Shown: positions 15,540-24,498, numbered from the stretch's first letter. The stretch: 41,985 nucleotides of DNA from Cytophagales bacterium Ga0077538 (GCA_001464155.1 LNEN01000137.1:1-41985), one strand, 5' to 3'. The notes: generated from the letters alone by a model not told the origin. Made by a program: numbers and translations.

Positions 15540-16754
15540 CTAATCAGCCAAAACTTCTTCTACAGATTTGTTAGCGCCAATGAGTTCTAACAAACGAAGG
15601 AGTACTCTGTCCACTAGCGTATCCGGACAAGACGCTCCGCTGGTTAAGATTATTTTCAAGGGCCTGTTAGCCACTAAGAAGTCGTGTGTCACGACTTTTT
15701 TCTTTTCAGGATAGTTGTAATGGTGTATTTCCGAAGCCGATTTTATCTCTTGCTCTGAATTGATAAAATAAGTCGGGAACTTGCGCTCACATAACTCAAC
15801 GATATGGGAAGTGTTTGAGCTGTTATAGCCACCTACCACAATGGCCAGGTCAGCATCTGTTTCTAAGAGTTGATAGGTTGCATCCTGATTATCATTGGTA
15901 GCGTAACAGAGTGTATCGCGCGTGTCAGCAAAATGCGATTTGATCTCTGCCTCTCCGTATTTCTCTACCATCACTTTTCTAAAATAATCTGCAATGGCCT
16001 GTGTTTCCGTTGCCAGCATCGTAGTCTGATTGACTACGCCAACGCGTTGCAAATCTTTTTCCACAGAAAAGTTCAAGGAGAACCTGCCTTCAAATTCTTT
16101 TTCAAATTGCGCTTGGTTCTTCTTGCCTGTTACATAGTCTCCCAGTCGGATGGACTCTTCCATATCGCGCACCACCACCGACTTAGCGTTGGCAGCTGAA
16201 TGAGAAAAGGTGGCACGAGTCTCTTCATGTTTTGGTTTGCCATGTATGATAACCGTGTACTTATCTGTCCCTAGTTTTTCGGCACGATTCCATACCTTCT
16301 CTACAAAAGGACAGGTGGTATTATACTTCTGCACCTCCACGCCTTTGTCCAGCAACAAATTTTCAATCTCCAGTGTGGTGCCAAAAGCAGGAATGATCAC
16401 TACATCTTCCTTTCGAATCCTATCCCATGGAATGAATTGTGATCCATCCGTATCCATGATGAACTCAATACCCCTGCTTTGTAGATCAGCATTCACTTCC
16501 TGATTGTGAATCATCTGACTGAGCAAATACACTTTCTTATCGGGATTTTCTTCAATCGCCTTGTAGCTGATCTCTATGGCATTCTCCACCCCGTAACAAA
16601 AACCAAAATGACGTGCCAGAATAAATTGTACGTTACCAAAGTCTAAAACACTTGGCGAAAAATCTTGCTTGCGCAAATCTTTGATGCGTCTTGCCTCCTT
16701 CACTTTTCCGGTGATGGACGAACGGTAGTACGAAGGGATGTCGAACTTTTTAAT
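15540..16754 (-). CDS. ispH: 4-hydroxy-3-methylbut-2-enyl diphosphate reductase (LytB), probable ATT start
   Basis: Last step of the MEP isoprenoid pathway, an Fe-S enzyme. The three cluster cysteines are in HFGFCYGVENA, TTCPFVEKVW and GASCPDTLVDR. The longest open frame starts at a TTG (16817), but that TTG lies in the T-run of the preceding gene's terminator and the added residues look non-coding. The recognisable N-terminus (KKFDIPSYYRSS, as I recall for Cytophagales IspH) begins right after an ATT at 16752-16754, and no ATG, GTG or further TTG lies between. I therefore place the start at ATT, giving 404 residues. The enzyme call is firm; the start is an inference. Confidence 0.9.
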   Translation of the reverse strand: MKKFDIPSYYRSSITGKVKEARRIKDLRKQDFSPSVLDFGNVQFILARHFGFCYGVENAIEISYKAIEENPDKKVYLLSQMIHNQEVNADLQSRGIEFIMDTDGSQFIPWDRIRKEDVVIIPAFGTTLEIENLLLDKGVEVQKYNTTCPFVEKVWNRAEKLGTDKYTVIIHGKPKHEETRATFSHSAANAKSVVVRDMEESIRLGDYVTGKKNQAQFEKEFEGRFSLNFSVEKDLQRVGVVNQTTMLATETQAIADYFRKVMVEKYGEAEIKSHFADTRDTLCYATNDNQDATYQLLETDADLAIVVGGYNSSNTSHIVELCERKFPTYFINSEQEIKSASEIHHYNYPEKKKVVTHDFLVANRPLKIILTSGASCPDTLVDRVLLRLLELIGANKSVEEVLAD

Positions 16755-16810
16755 AGCGGTAGTATTTGGGCCACAAGGTAAACACAAATAAGGCAAGATG
16801 GTTTCGAATA

Positions 16811-16861
16811 AAAACAAAAAGGCATTCTTCAGCTTCAGAAAACCTGAAGTTGAAAAATGCC
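16811..16861 (-). terminator. Intrinsic terminator of the 57-residue gene
   Basis: The imperfect palindrome 16821-16861 folds into about 17 bp (GGCATT..AATGCC outside, CTTCAG..CTGAAG inside, one mismatch and one wobble) with a 5-base loop. On the minus strand it is followed by TTTTTGTTTT (16811-16820). It lies between the DUF2158-like gene and ispH and separates their transcripts. Confidence 0.8.
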
Positions 16862-16886
16862 CTTCTACTTGGTAAGGATAAACAGC

Positions 16887-17060
16887 TTACGCTGCTTTCG
16901 AGAGTTTATCTTCCTTTACGGTATTCGTTCTTACTTCTTTCGAATCGAGATCAAACCACTTTACTTCCACGATATTGTTTTTGATATACCTCAAAACCTC
17001 CATCACTTTTCCATCAACCTTGTTGCGAACACGTTCGCCCTTTCTAAACAATTTCCTCAT
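16887..17060 (-). CDS. DUF2158/YodC-like small protein
   Basis: 57 residues from ATG 17060 to TAA 16887. It begins MRKLFRKGERVRNKVDGKVM and continues EVLRYIKNNIVEVKWFDLDS, the pattern of small one-domain proteins in the DUF2158 (YodC-like) group: a KGxxVR start, a glycine turn, then a V-x-x-x-W-F-D strand. It has its own intrinsic terminator. The function is unknown. Confidence 0.75.
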   Translation of the reverse strand: MRKLFRKGERVRNKVDGKVMEVLRYIKNNIVEVKWFDLDSKEVRTNTVKEDKLSKAA

Positions 17061-17156
17061 ATACAGAATAAACGAGTTGTTAAATTTTAACCAAAATACA
17101 AATCAAAAGTTAAAAGTCAAGTCAATTTTAGTAACCTGTTTGTTATCTACTCTTTA

Positions 17157-18641
17157 TTACATTCTGAAAGCGTAGTTAAACTCTCGTGGAAAGTCTTCGT
17201 AGGTACCACTCAAGATCACCAAATCGCCTGCTTTTTTCTTTTTGAGTAACTCATTGAACTCTTTAACGGATTTTACCTCTGTATCGTTCACTCGGGTAAT
17301 GATAAAGCCTTCCCGCATTTCGGTGTAACGTGCCAGTTTACCGTTTCCTAATGCTTTTACACGCACCCCATTCATAAGCTCTAACTGTTTTAGTTCCTTT
17401 GCATCTACTTCCTCCAACTCAATTCCCAAAGAAGCAAAACCATCACGCTCCTCTGCCTTTACTACACTTGTTTTACCATCACGACCTTTTAGCGTTACCG
17501 TGTACGAAGCTTCTTTTCCTCCTCGGTTTACGGTTACCTCCACTTTATCTCCCGGACGTTTGCGACCAATGAATTCTATCAGAGCAGTACTTGTTTTAAT
17601 CGGAGTATTGTCCAATTTCACGACAACATCTCCCTCTTTTACTCCTGCATCTTTGGCGGCACTCTTCTCTGCAAAGCCTGAAACATAGGCGCCTTCAATC
17701 ACTTCCAAATCAAACTGCTTAGCCAAATCATTATTTACACTTTGCACCTGCACACCCAACCAGCCACGTTGTACAACACCGAACTTGATAAGGTCTTCAA
17801 CAATTTTACTTACTATATCCGAGGGTACTGCGAAACCGTAACCGGAGTAAGAACCGGTAGGGCTGGCAATCGCTGTGTTAATTCCTAATAAACCACCATT
17901 CAAATCCACCAAGGCACCACCGCTGTTCCCAGGGTTAATGGCCGCATCGGTTTGAATAAAGGATTCTATGGCTGTGTTGCCTTGTTCTGTTATACCCTCT
18001 CTGTTTACGATACCAATGTTTCTTCCTTTCGCACTGATAATACCTGCCGTTACAGTAGAATTTAAGTTAAACGGATTGCCAACTGCCAATACCCATTGGC
18101 CAACTTTGGCTTGATCGGAGTCAACAAAAGCCAGAAAGGGTAGGTTGGTTTCTTTTACCTTGATCACTGCTAAATCTGTATCCGGATCTGTACCAATTAC
18201 CTCCGCCTTAAAAGAACGATTGTCGTTGAGTGTGACCTCTACGATGTCTGCATCTTTCACTACGTGATTATTGGTAACGATGTAACCCTCTGCGTTGATG
18301 ATCACCCCAGAGCCAGTAGATTGACTTGGCTGATTGCCCCTTCCCTGCGGTCCTCCAAAAAACTCGCGGAACGGATCTACATATTGTTGGCTCTCGCGGG
18401 TGCTTTCTTTCTGAGTAGATCGTATGTGTACGACTGCTTTCGTTGCCATCTCGGCTGTAGCCGTAAAATCGAGTGGTATTGCCTCACCTTTTTCGTTCAC
18501 CGAGTATGCCACTTTGGTTATTGGAGCACTGTTTAGATACTGCGTGGCCGTTGCCTGATCTTTTCCTAACCAACGATAAGCAGCAATCGTACAAATACTG
18601 CCTAAGACTGCTGCTAAAAAAATTGAACCGAACTGTTTCAT
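17157..18641 (-). CDS. degP: Do-family periplasmic serine protease (HtrA/DegP)
   Basis: 494 residues from the ATG at 18641; another ATG 12 bases earlier is possible. The N-terminal membrane segment or signal is FGSIFLAAVLGSICTIAAY. The trypsin-like domain has the full triad: His in IVTNNHVV (about 126), Asp in DPDTDLAVIKV (about 156) and Ser in NPGNSGGALVD (about 240). Two PDZ domains follow (first around GWLGVQVQ, second around GFIITRVND). The role is quality control and degradation of misfolded envelope proteins. No linked sigma-E or Rse genes are visible. Confidence 0.93.
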   Translation of the reverse strand: MKQFGSIFLAAVLGSICTIAAYRWLGKDQATATQYLNSAPITKVAYSVNEKGEAIPLDFTATAEMATKAVVHIRSTQKESTRESQQYVDPFREFFGGPQGRGNQPSQSTGSGVIINAEGYIVTNNHVVKDADIVEVTLNDNRSFKAEVIGTDPDTDLAVIKVKETNLPFLAFVDSDQAKVGQWVLAVGNPFNLNSTVTAGIISAKGRNIGIVNREGITEQGNTAIESFIQTDAAINPGNSGGALVDLNGGLLGINTAIASPTGSYSGYGFAVPSDIVSKIVEDLIKFGVVQRGWLGVQVQSVNNDLAKQFDLEVIEGAYVSGFAEKSAAKDAGVKEGDVVVKLDNTPIKTSTALIEFIGRKRPGDKVEVTVNRGGKEASYTVTLKGRDGKTSVVKAEERDGFASLGIELEEVDAKELKQLELMNGVRVKALGNGKLARYTEMREGFIITRVNDTEVKSVKEFNELLKKKKAGDLVILSGTYEDFPREFNYAFRM

Positions 18642-18712
18642 AGTACTTCTCATTTTTTAATTCAAAAAATTGCCATCAAAAATCAGGCAAGGCTCTAAAG
18701 AATGAAATTTTG

Positions 18713-18835
18713 TCAGGATTTTAATGACTCTTTCTCTTTGGTTAGGGTGTAAACGACAATTTTCAATTCAGGGTTTACGGTATCTTCAAATTTCACGGGT
18801 TCTTTATCTAGATCTAAGGTGTGTTGATCCGCTTC
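18713..18835 (-). other. Orphan coding-like segment upstream of degP
   Basis: A 40-codon open stretch in one leftward frame has protein-like composition: EADQHTLDLDKEPVKFEDTV then NPELKIVVYTLTKEKESLKS and TGA. It is bounded upstream by TAG at 18836-18838 and lacks ATG; the only likely start inside is a GTG. Upstream in the same frame ATGGGCAAGGGATTT precedes another stop. It could be the remnant of a small gene or a chance frame. Confidence 0.3.
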
Positions 18836-18919
18836 CTAATTTGGCGCGCCTATTTAAAATCCCTTGCCCATTCAAAACAATACTAGTATTTTGAAACTTT
18901 TACCTTAAACCAAAAATCT

Positions 18920-19223
18920 ATGGAAGCTCAGAAAGTAGACATGTATCTGATGTCTAACGCAAAATTTTTTGAAGGCCATCAAATTAGTATGGTTCGTGAT
19001 CGATTAGTAACACTTGATGATTCAAGATCCTACAACCATTTTGATTGTATCCTTACTGGCAGGAAGCTTAGGAATTGATCGTTTCATGCTTGGCGACACA
19101 GGACTTGGCATTGGTAAACTTTTGACCTGTGGTGGTTTTGGAATTTGGGCAATTGTTGATTGGTTCTTGGTGATGGGCCGTGCACGTGAAGTGAATTTCC
19201 AAAAAATATCAACGCTTATTTAA
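18920..19223 (+). pseudogene. TM2-domain membrane protein gene, frame-disrupted
   Basis: The N-terminal part starts at ATG 18920 and reads MEAQKVDMYLMSNAKFFEGH then QISMVRDRLVTLDDS before leaving frame (stop 19076-19078). The TM2 part is in another frame from about 19017: IQDPTTILIVSLLAGSLGID, RFMLGDTGLGIGKLL and an IWAIVDWFLVM helix. From memory, intact homologues join these with about 10 residues resembling KW..L..xxF, so about 32 bases seem missing. The span of 304 bases is not a multiple of three. A shortened TM2 protein could still start at TTG 19014 or ATG 19017. First gene of the membrane-protein operon. Confidence 0.7.
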
Positions 19224-19225
19224 TC

Positions 19226-19648
19226 TTGAATAACAAATCAAAGTATTCTTTATACTCGCTTGCAGCAATTTTAACTTTTGTGAGTTATGGATGGGTAGGT
19301 TACCAGCTAACTGCAGCGGGTAGTCTGCCCTACTTTACAAATTTTTGTCTTTTTAAAAAAGTAACGACCCTACCCTGCCCAGCATGCGGTACCACAAGAG
19401 GAATAGTACACATTGCCGAAGGACGTGTACAGGCAGGACTTTATACCAATCCCTTCAGTCTACTAGCGGTCGTCATCATGTTGGTTGTTCCTGTTTGGCT
19501 TGTTTATGATTTTATTACAAGAAAGAGCAGCTTTTATAAAACATACCAGCAAATAGAAACATTCATCAAGTCAAAAAGGTGGGTATACTTATCTTTGATT
19601 GCCTTTGTCCTCTCTAATTGGGTTTGGAACATTACTAAAGAACTTTAA
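19226..19648 (+). CDS. DUF2752 membrane protein
   Basis: 140 residues with a TTG start 2 bases after the TM2 gene's stop. The signature TLPCPACGTTRGIVHIAEGR identifies DUF2752, a small membrane family with a CPxCGxTR loop. About three membrane segments are visible (SLAAILTFVSYGWVGY, FSLLAVVIMLVVPVWLVY, WVYLSLIAFVLSNWVW). Biochemical role unknown; the Cys pair suggests metal or redox sensing (inference). Tightly packed with its neighbours. Confidence 0.85.
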   Translation: MNNKSKYSLYSLAAILTFVSYGWVGYQLTAAGSLPYFTNFCLFKKVTTLPCPACGTTRGIVHIAEGRVQAGLYTNPFSLLAVVIMLVVPVWLVYDFITRKSSFYKTYQQIETFIKSKRWVYLSLIAFVLSNWVWNITKEL

Positions 19649-19649
19649 T

Positions 19650-20087
19650 ATGCCTGAGTCATTCAGTTATACGCCTAATGATTTCGAATGTGAGAAAGCT
19701 TCTAATGGCTATCTTATGTCCATTGTTATCATCATTGTTGGATTACCCCTTCCTATCATAAACCTGATTGCAACAGGCATGTATTATCTCGGTAATCGCA
19801 ATGGAACTTTTTTTGTCCGATGGCATAGTCTACAGGCTTTGTTGTCTCAATTTTTTGTTGCCATTGTTAATAGCTGTGGTCTAACCTGGACCTTATCGAT
19901 TATTTTTGGAGACCTTACCGTCACCAATTACTACATTGCCTACATCCTCTCTGCGCTGATCTTCAATTTCATTGAATTCATCATGACGCTAATTGCCGCT
20001 ACACAAACCAGAAAGGGTGTACACACCTATTGGTTTCTATTTGGACCGTTAACGGATTTGGTTTGTAAACCCGAAAGAGGATCATGA
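19650..20087 (+). CDS. DUF4870-like membrane protein
   Basis: 145 residues from the ATG at 19650, one base after the DUF2752 stop. Four hydrophobic helices (MSIVIIIVGLPLPIINLIAT, WHSLQALLSQFFVAIV, YYIAYILSALIFNFIEF, VHTYWFLFGPLT) and the RWHSLQAL motif resemble DUF4870/Tic20-like proteins. Its stop overlaps the protease start by four bases (ATGA). Function unknown. Confidence 0.75.
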   Translation: MPESFSYTPNDFECEKASNGYLMSIVIIIVGLPLPIINLIATGMYYLGNRNGTFFVRWHSLQALLSQFFVAIVNSCGLTWTLSIIFGDLTVTNYYIAYILSALIFNFIEFIMTLIAATQTRKGVHTYWFLFGPLTDLVCKPERGS

Positions 20088-20890
20088 AAAAAATAATTTT
20101 ACAACTTCTAATCACCATCGGTGCCTTTGCAGGGTTGTGGTTTGGCTTAAGCCAGATTGAATACCTCAATAACGAAGAGCTAAGCACACTGTCTGAAGAC
20201 AATGAAAAAAAACTGGGTGATTTAATTATAGACACTATTCAAAAAACGGAAGAGGAAATCAAATCCAAAGAAATTCGTGGTTACGTTGATTCGCTCATTC
20301 ATCACATCTGTGAGAAGAATGACATAGATCACCAAAAGATAAAATTCTACATTGTTAAAAATCAGGAAATAAATGCCTTTGCCTTACCCGACAATAACAT
20401 TGTTATTTATTCAGGTTTGCTAACGTATGCCAAATCTCCTGAGGAAGTGGCCGGAGTGCTTGCACACGAAATTGGTCACATCGAGAAAAAACATGTGATG
20501 AAAAAACTGCTGAAAGAAGTTGGCATCGCGATGGTCTTTACAATGGCGGGCGGGGATGCAAGTTTTGAAATCCTAAAAGAAACAGCCAGACTCTTATCGT
20601 CATCTGCTTTTGATCGGGAGCAGGAACGAGAGGCAGATGTTTTTGCGGTTCATGCCATGGCGAAAGCTTCTATAGATCCCGAACACCTTGCAAACTTTCT
20701 ATTTCGCATTGCTAAAACACAAGAATTACCAGATGCCATGGAGTGGATAAGTACACATCCAGAAGGTAAAGAACGAGCTGCCTACATTCTGGCTGAAAGT
20801 AAAAAGTTAGATTTTTCTGCTCGCCCGCTTTTAAACAGCTCATGGAGCACTATCCAAGAAAAAATCCTCCAGTTGGCTAAAGAAGACTAA
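20084..20890 (+). CDS. M48 family membrane-anchored metalloprotease
   Basis: 268 residues. An N-terminal hydrophobic anchor (residues 4-22) precedes the M48 domain. The zinc site is HEIGHIEKKH (H128, E129, H132) with a third ligand, E183, in EREADVFA. LPDNNIVIYSGLL just upstream is typical of BepA/Loi-type proteases. It ends the operon TM2, DUF2752, DUF4870-like, M48, which suggests a shared membrane or envelope function. Confidence 0.9.
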   Translation: MKKIILQLLITIGAFAGLWFGLSQIEYLNNEELSTLSEDNEKKLGDLIIDTIQKTEEEIKSKEIRGYVDSLIHHICEKNDIDHQKIKFYIVKNQEINAFALPDNNIVIYSGLLTYAKSPEEVAGVLAHEIGHIEKKHVMKKLLKEVGIAMVFTMAGGDASFEILKETARLLSSSAFDREQEREADVFAVHAMAKASIDPEHLANFLFRIAKTQELPDAMEWISTHPEGKERAAYILAESKKLDFSARPLLNSSWSTIQEKILQLAKED

Positions 20891-20895
20891 TTTTG
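20888..20895 (+). promoter_or_regulatory. -7 promoter element before rlmI
   Basis: TAATTTTG matches TAnnTTTG and overlaps the M48 stop codon, 22 bases upstream of the rlmI ATG. No convincing -33 element at the usual distance. Confidence 0.45.
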
Positions 20896-20917
20896 CCCCT
20901 TCTCTTGTTATAAACCT

Positions 20918-22096
20918 ATGGGTATCATTAATCTTAAAAAAGGAAAAGAAATTTCCCTGTTGCGTTTTCACCCCTGGATTTTTTCCGGAGCGATTCAAAG
21001 TATGGAGGGGGCTGTTGTCGATGGCGCGTGGGTTGAAGTAAAAGATTTCAAGGGTACTACACTTGGCTTTGGTCATTATCAAAATGGAAGTATTGCCGTA
21101 CGCATGCTTTCGTTCGATAAAAAAACACCGGACGAAAATTTTTACGCAGAAAAATTTTTGAAGGCTCTTATTGGAAGAAAATCTGCAAACCTTCCTTCCA
21201 ATGCTACCAATTGCTTTCGCCTGGCACACGGTGAGGGTGACGGACTTACTGGTCTTATCGTTGACTATTATGATGGTGTGGCCATTGTTCAAGCACACTC
21301 CACAGGTATGCACAACGACCGTCAGAACATTGCAAAAGCACTTCAAACAGTACTGAAAGAAGAACTGAAGGCAGTCTATTATAAAAGTCACGGTACGCTA
21401 CCCGGTAAAATGCGTGAGGCCGAAACGGATGAATATTTATTTGGGATGGCTGCAGTGCCACATATCGTGCAAGAACACCAGCACAAATTTTATGTTGATT
21501 GGGAGAGTGGACAGAAGACCGGTTTCTTTTTAGACCAGCGTGAAAACAGAAAATTATTAGGTGATTTTTCGAAGGATAAAAAAGTGCTAAACACCTTTTG
21601 CTATACCGGTGGATTTTCGGTGTACGCTTTACACGCGGGTGCTGCCTTAGTTCATTCGGTAGACGCCTCTGAAAAAGCGATTGAGTTGACACGCAAAAAT
21701 ATTGAGCTAAATGGGTTCAATGCAACACAACATGCTTGTTATGCCGTGGACACTTTCGATTTTTTAAAAGATAAAAAGGATGAATACGATGTTATCATCC
21801 TGGATCCACCCGCCTTTGCCAAACACCGCGATGCGAAACACCAGGCCATGAAAGGTTATCAGCGCTTAAATGCCGAAGCCATGAAGGCGATCAAAAGTGG
21901 CGGAATTATTTTCACTTTCTCTTGTTCACAAGTGATTGATCGCAAGCTTTTCTATGACACAGTTACTTCTGCTGCTATACAAGCTGGCAGAGACATAAAA
22001 GTATTAAGCCATTTGTGCCAGCCGGCAGATCATCCCGTTTCTATTTTTCATCCGGAAGGAGAGTATTTAAAAGGGCTTGTCCTTAGTGTGTACTAG
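20918..22096 (+). CDS. rlmI: 23S rRNA (cytosine) methyltransferase, RlmI family
   Basis: 392 residues. An N-terminal PUA-like domain (LRFHPWIFSGAIQSMEG) is followed by an EEHEE segment and a Rossmann methyltransferase: KTGFFLDQRENRKLL, VLNTFCYTGGFSVYA (SAM site), HSVDASEKAIELTRKN and the catalytic VIILDPPAFAKHR. This layout is that of RlmI (YccW), which makes m5C in 23S rRNA. Its end overlaps the convergent M20 gene by 4 bases. Confidence 0.9.
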   Translation: MGIINLKKGKEISLLRFHPWIFSGAIQSMEGAVVDGAWVEVKDFKGTTLGFGHYQNGSIAVRMLSFDKKTPDENFYAEKFLKALIGRKSANLPSNATNCFRLAHGEGDGLTGLIVDYYDGVAIVQAHSTGMHNDRQNIAKALQTVLKEELKAVYYKSHGTLPGKMREAETDEYLFGMAAVPHIVQEHQHKFYVDWESGQKTGFFLDQRENRKLLGDFSKDKKVLNTFCYTGGFSVYALHAGAALVHSVDASEKAIELTRKNIELNGFNATQHACYAVDTFDFLKDKKDEYDVIILDPPAFAKHRDAKHQAMKGYQRLNAEAMKAIKSGGIIFTFSCSQVIDRKLFYDTVTSAAIQAGRDIKVLSHLCQPADHPVSIFHPEGEYLKGLVLSVY

Positions 22097-23532
22097 TTGC
22101 GCTGAGGAATAGGAGGTGGTCCGTCTGGAATGTAGGCCTTGTACACATGGTCTCCTTTTCGTTCGTTAAACTCAGTTCGTATCTCTTTACGTAACGCTTC
22201 GTTTTCAAATAAGTCAACCATCGTCATGCTCATAGCCTTGGCTGCATACAACATTCCCTTGTGCCCAATGCTCATTCCTCCACTGGCTACTACAGCCCAC
22301 GAGTGCCAAGGAACATCAGCCGGTGCCGTAGGGGCGATCATACCTATTTCAGGTACGTTCCAACTAATATCGCCCACATCCGTTGAGCCTCCAGATGGAT
22401 CTGTTGCCGTAGGTTTTAGAGGATTGACATTGCCTGTAAAGCCAAAAGTTTTTGTGTTCGCATTTTTCTGCAACTCTTTCGCAAAGGCTTCTTCTTCTTG
22501 TGTGTAGGTAATTGGCCCCAGCATTTCAATATTCTTTTGCATCGCTTCTGCTCCTTTACGGTTGACTAAAATTTCATAGTCACCTGTTTGTATGGTAACC
22601 TTTGACTCCGTGCCGCTCATCAGGGCGGCTCCTTGTGCAATTTCCTTCACTCTGCTAAAGACCGTCTCCACCCCTTCTCGTTTGGAGTCTCTCACCCACA
22701 TCCAAATCTTTGCATATTCAGGAACTACGTTGGGTACTTGTCCTCCGTTCATAATAACATAATGCATGCGCACACTCGGTTTCACATGTTCGCGCAGCAT
22801 GTTTACCCCAGTGGTAAACAACTCCGCACCATCCACAGCACTTCTTCCATTCCAGGGGTCAAAGGCAGCATGAGCCGCCTTGCCTTTAAATTCTATAATA
22901 AAATCAAGAAGAGCTTGTGAGCTTTGTGTATTGGCCGCCAGCTCGGTATCAGGATGCCAATCAAGGCAAACATCCAAATCATTGAATAGACCATCACGCG
23001 CCATGTATATTTTCCCTCCCACTGATTCTTCTGCAGGTGTGCCATAAAAACGAATGGTGCCTTTGAGTTTCCCTTGTTCAATCAATTCTTTAATAGCGAT
23101 AGCCGCTCCTAAACTAGCCACACCAAATAAGTTGTGTCCACAACCATGGCCTGCACCAGCCACTTCATAAGGCTCTTTGCTTGGTTGTGCTTTTTGTGAA
23201 ATCCCTGGTAAGGCATCATACTCACCCATAATACCAATCACAGGCTTGCCTGATCCAAACTCTGCGGTAAAGGCAGTTGGCATGCCCGCAACTCCTCGTT
23301 GCACCCGAAAGCCTTTTTGCTCGGCATAATCGGCCAGCAGTTTAGAGGATTTATATTCTTTCAATGCCGTCTCGGCATAGGCCCAGATGGCATCACTCAT
23401 TTTTGTATAGTCTGCTTGTGCTTTATCAACCGATTGAATAACGGCTGATTTGTTAGGAGATACTTTCTTGATTTGTGAAATGCCTTGCCCGGATAGCAGC
23501 AGTAAACAAATGAGTGACACGTAGTATTTCAT
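22093..23532 (-). CDS. M20 family amidohydrolase (AbgB-like), secreted
   Basis: 479 residues from ATG 23532, which directly opens a signal peptide (MKYYVSLICLLLLSGQGIS). Metal-binding motifs of the M20D/aminobenzoyl-glutamate-hydrolase group are present: GIMGEYDALPGI, GAGHGCGHNLFG, GTPAEESVGGK, and DPSGGSTDVGDISW near the C-terminus. These enzymes cleave amide bonds of N-acyl amino acids. The export signal implies action outside the cytoplasm on peptides or conjugates. Substrate unknown. Confidence 0.87.
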   Translation of the reverse strand: MKYYVSLICLLLLSGQGISQIKKVSPNKSAVIQSVDKAQADYTKMSDAIWAYAETALKEYKSSKLLADYAEQKGFRVQRGVAGMPTAFTAEFGSGKPVIGIMGEYDALPGISQKAQPSKEPYEVAGAGHGCGHNLFGVASLGAAIAIKELIEQGKLKGTIRFYGTPAEESVGGKIYMARDGLFNDLDVCLDWHPDTELAANTQSSQALLDFIIEFKGKAAHAAFDPWNGRSAVDGAELFTTGVNMLREHVKPSVRMHYVIMNGGQVPNVVPEYAKIWMWVRDSKREGVETVFSRVKEIAQGAALMSGTESKVTIQTGDYEILVNRKGAEAMQKNIEMLGPITYTQEEEAFAKELQKNANTKTFGFTGNVNPLKPTATDPSGGSTDVGDISWNVPEIGMIAPTAPADVPWHSWAVVASGGMSIGHKGMLYAAKAMSMTMVDLFENEALRKEIRTEFNERKGDHVYKAYIPDGPPPIPQRN

Positions 23533-23596
23533 ATAAGCAGGTTTAGGCTCCAACCAATTCGGTGGTTGGAGTGTCTAAAGATAAAAATTACTTCTC

Positions 23597-23962
23597 ATGA
23601 AAAAATTGCTCGCCCTCAGCCTGCTTACGCTTCTTTTTTTCGGATGTCAGGAGACTTGTATAGAACAAGAGGAATGTAGTGTGCCTGCCACAGTTCGTGA
23701 CCTTACTGGTCTTGATGGATGTGGTTGGGTATTTGAGTTGAGTGATGGCAAACGTCTAGAACCTGAAAGAGTGGTTTTTTTCTGTGGCACTCCTCCTCTG
23801 CCAAAGGAAGTAACGGAAGATCCCCTTTATAATTTTGAGTGGGCCGATGGTAAAACAGTATACATCAGCTACCAGGAACTTGATGCAGGCAGCATTTGCA
23901 TGGTGGGCCCCGTTGTAAAAATCACGTGCATTAGCGACCGCGTGGTAGATACGAACGAATAA
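23597..23962 (+). CDS. Small hypothetical lipoprotein
   Basis: 121 residues with lipobox LLFFGC (C17). Mature part has several cysteines (CIEQEEC, LDGCGW, FFCGTP, SICMVG, ITC) that could form disulfides. The central LTGLDGCGWVFELSDGKRLE looks like a small beta domain. Family not recognised. Confidence 0.7.
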   Translation: MKKLLALSLLTLLFFGCQETCIEQEECSVPATVRDLTGLDGCGWVFELSDGKRLEPERVVFFCGTPPLPKEVTEDPLYNFEWADGKTVYISYQELDAGSICMVGPVVKITCISDRVVDTNE

Positions 23963-24018
23963 TAATTACCCCAGTCTAAGTGATTCTATAACACCCACCC
24001 ACTAAATATCTTTAAGCT

Positions 24019-24498
24019 TTGAACCCTTGTTACTTGTATAGACCCTCTCACCTGAAAGTACTGCTGGAGTCAGGCCTTATCATAGGCTTTGCGGATGGCC
24101 TTGCGGCTATTACCTCAGCCTATTTAACAAGAGGCGCAACACCTGATCGTGTTTTTCAATATGTGGCGAGTGGTGCTTTAGGAAGCGATGCTTTCAGCGG
24201 TGGTTTACCGGTAATCCTCTTAGGTATTGTTTTTCATTTTTTTATTGCCTTCAACTTCACTGCCTTCTTTTATTTTTTAGCCAATAAGCACAAGTGGTTG
24301 TTAGATAAAATCGTTCTCTACGGAGCACTGTACGGAATCTTTATATGGCTAGTCATGAATTTTATTGTGATTCCTCTTTCACAAATTGCGCGCGGCCCAT
24401 TTGATCCTGTTCAAGTTTGGGTGGGCTTGATGATTCATGTTTTTGTCATCGGTATTCCCATTGCCTGGTTAACCAGAAGGCAGTTTGTCAGAGAGTGA
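24019..24498 (+). CDS. Four-helix membrane protein (DUF1440/YagU-like)
   Basis: 159 residues with a TTG start; no in-frame ATG exists before the first helix. Hydrophobic segments are SGLIIGFADGLAAITSAYLT, LLGIVFHFFIAFNFTAFFYF, IVLYGALYGIFIWLVMNFIV and VGLMIHVFVIGIPIAWL. The pattern GATPDRVFQYVASGALGSDA is typical of small uncharacterised inner-membrane proteins resembling YagU. Function unknown. Convergent with the next gene, 5 bases apart. Confidence 0.7.
   Translation: MNPCYLYRPSHLKVLLESGLIIGFADGLAAITSAYLTRGATPDRVFQYVASGALGSDAFSGGLPVILLGIVFHFFIAFNFTAFFYFLANKHKWLLDKIVLYGALYGIFIWLVMNFIVIPLSQIARGPFDPVQVWVGLMIHVFVIGIPIAWLTRRQFVRE

Noticed and set aside
16755-16817. N-terminal extension of IspH from TTG 16817
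   Set aside because: The codon is inside the T-run of an intrinsic terminator, and the extension does not look like the family N-terminus.
18843-18890. Short palindromes GGCGCGCC and AATACTAGTATT before the TM2 gene as an operator
   Set aside because: Palindromes this short are expected by chance, and there is no regulator gene nearby.
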